From Chitinophagaceae bacterium (GTDB lineage Bacteria; Bacteroidota; Bacteroidia; Chitinophagales; Chitinophagaceae), in assembly GCA_947447265.1 (NCBI GenBank), contig CANFKC010000001.1, positions 124,001 to 188,000 of the forward strand: a stretch of DNA of 64,000 bases, written 5' to 3'. Numbering within the stretch: the stretch's first letter is position 1; each line of letters begins with the position of its first letter. A program made the position numbers and the translations under genes. Below, one piece after another: positions 63,661 through 64,000 of the stretch. A model generated the notes under the pieces. The model was given only the letters and a program-made list of their open reading frames with translations, had not been told where the DNA came from and did no database searches.

Positions 63661-64000
63661 CTATACATAGTTCAACTGTAGTACCAACAACTGCTTTTTT
63701 ACGTTGATGAGTGCTTCAGTGCCCCAGTATTGCAATTCTTCACTTCGCTGATAAATAGCATCGACTGTTTGTGAGGTGCATTTTTTATCGTTCAGTACCG
63801 GCAGTTGGTTTTCCATAAAATCAACAACTTTTTCCGGCATGGCGCAGTGCATCCCTGGATGGTGGCTATCCAAAACTTGTTTGAATTCGCGATAGAGTCG
63901 TTTAAAGCGGCTTACGTATTCGCTCATATCCTGCGGGCTGCTCTTATAAATGTCGGTAAATTCGTCGCCATTGTAATAAGGCCTTATGTCCGTGAGCAGG
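63661..64000 (-). CDS. Partial gene of unknown function running off the right edge
   Basis: The frame stays open from the stop at 63661 to the last base of the window, at least 112 codons; an internal ATG at 63927 is not necessarily the start. The visible part reads DIRPYYNGDEFTDIYKSSP, then FKRLYREFKQVLDSHHPGMH and an amphipathic helical end (VDAIYQRSEELQYWGTEALI). I recognise no domain with confidence. The upstream part lies outside the window. Confidence 0.55.
   Translation of the reverse strand, partial: LLTDIRPYYNGDEFTDIYKSSPQDMSEYVSRFKRLYREFKQVLDSHHPGMHCAMPEKVVDFMENQLPVLNDKKCTSQTVDAIYQRSEELQYWGTEALINVKKQLLVLQLNYV

Noticed and set aside
1-64000. tRNA, rRNA, riboswitch or insertion sequence
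   Set aside because: I read all larger gaps and saw no cloverleaf, conserved rRNA sequence, known riboswitch core or transposase; a dedicated search could still find something small.

Overview
The window looks like chromosomal DNA from a Bacteroidota bacterium, most likely a member of the Chitinophagales (Chitinophagaceae-like). The support is a complete gldK-gldL-gldM-gldN block (type IX secretion and gliding), secreted proteins with C-terminal T9SS sorting domains, a DAHP synthase fused to a type II chorismate mutase, a DUF4271 membrane protein beside hemD, and a Bacteroidota-type -7 promoter element (TAnnTTTG) in front of many genes on both strands. I see no insertion sequence, prophage, CRISPR array, rRNA or tRNA.

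Layout. 0.5-4.6 kb: phenylacetyl-CoA epoxidase genes paaA, paaB and paaE, with an oppositely oriented NHL-repeat T9SS cargo gene lying where paaC and paaD would be expected. 4.8-9.7 kb: a Uma2-family protein, kbl, a polytopic TPR membrane protein and comB. 9.7-14.5 kb: gldKLMN with a strong terminator after gldN. 14.7-20.7 kb: a thioredoxin-domain DUF255 protein, a probable DUF6624 protein, hemD with DUF4271, and divergent hemW. 21.2-34.9 kb: one gene for a protein of about 4,595 residues with eight GEVED-type modules, Ig-like repeats and a T9SS tail, preceded by a small secreted ORF. 36.4-41.1 kb: three tandem arylsulfotransferase-like paralogues. 41.2-49.4 kb: purH, a secreted cyclophilin, a rhomboid protease next to a rhomboid-like protein lacking the catalytic residues, a sensorless histidine kinase, the 3-oxoacid CoA-transferase pair and arsC. 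49.4-60.0 kb: a small predicted barrel protein, a 110-bp tandem repeat, panD, a UPF0104-type membrane protein, rfaE2, ppk1-ppx, a LysM/glucosaminidase protein, hpt, a fused MmcQ/YdeI protein and aroE. 60.0-64.0 kb: a multi-hairpin intergenic element, a methyltransferase, DAHP synthase/chorismate mutase, a lipoprotein M48 protease and a gene running off the right edge.

Functionally the window joins a secretion machine (GldK/L/M/N) with at least two of its probable cargoes (the NHL protein and the giant GEVED protein), plus ordinary central metabolism: phenylacetate degradation, heme, purine, shikimate, pantothenate, heptose and polyphosphate. The most unusual items are the giant modular gene, the triplicated sulfotransferase-like genes, the rhomboid/pseudo-rhomboid pair, the 110-bp double-hairpin tandem repeat, and a set of promoters so close to the start codon that several transcripts may be leaderless. 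All family assignments are by reading the translated sequence; no database search was possible.
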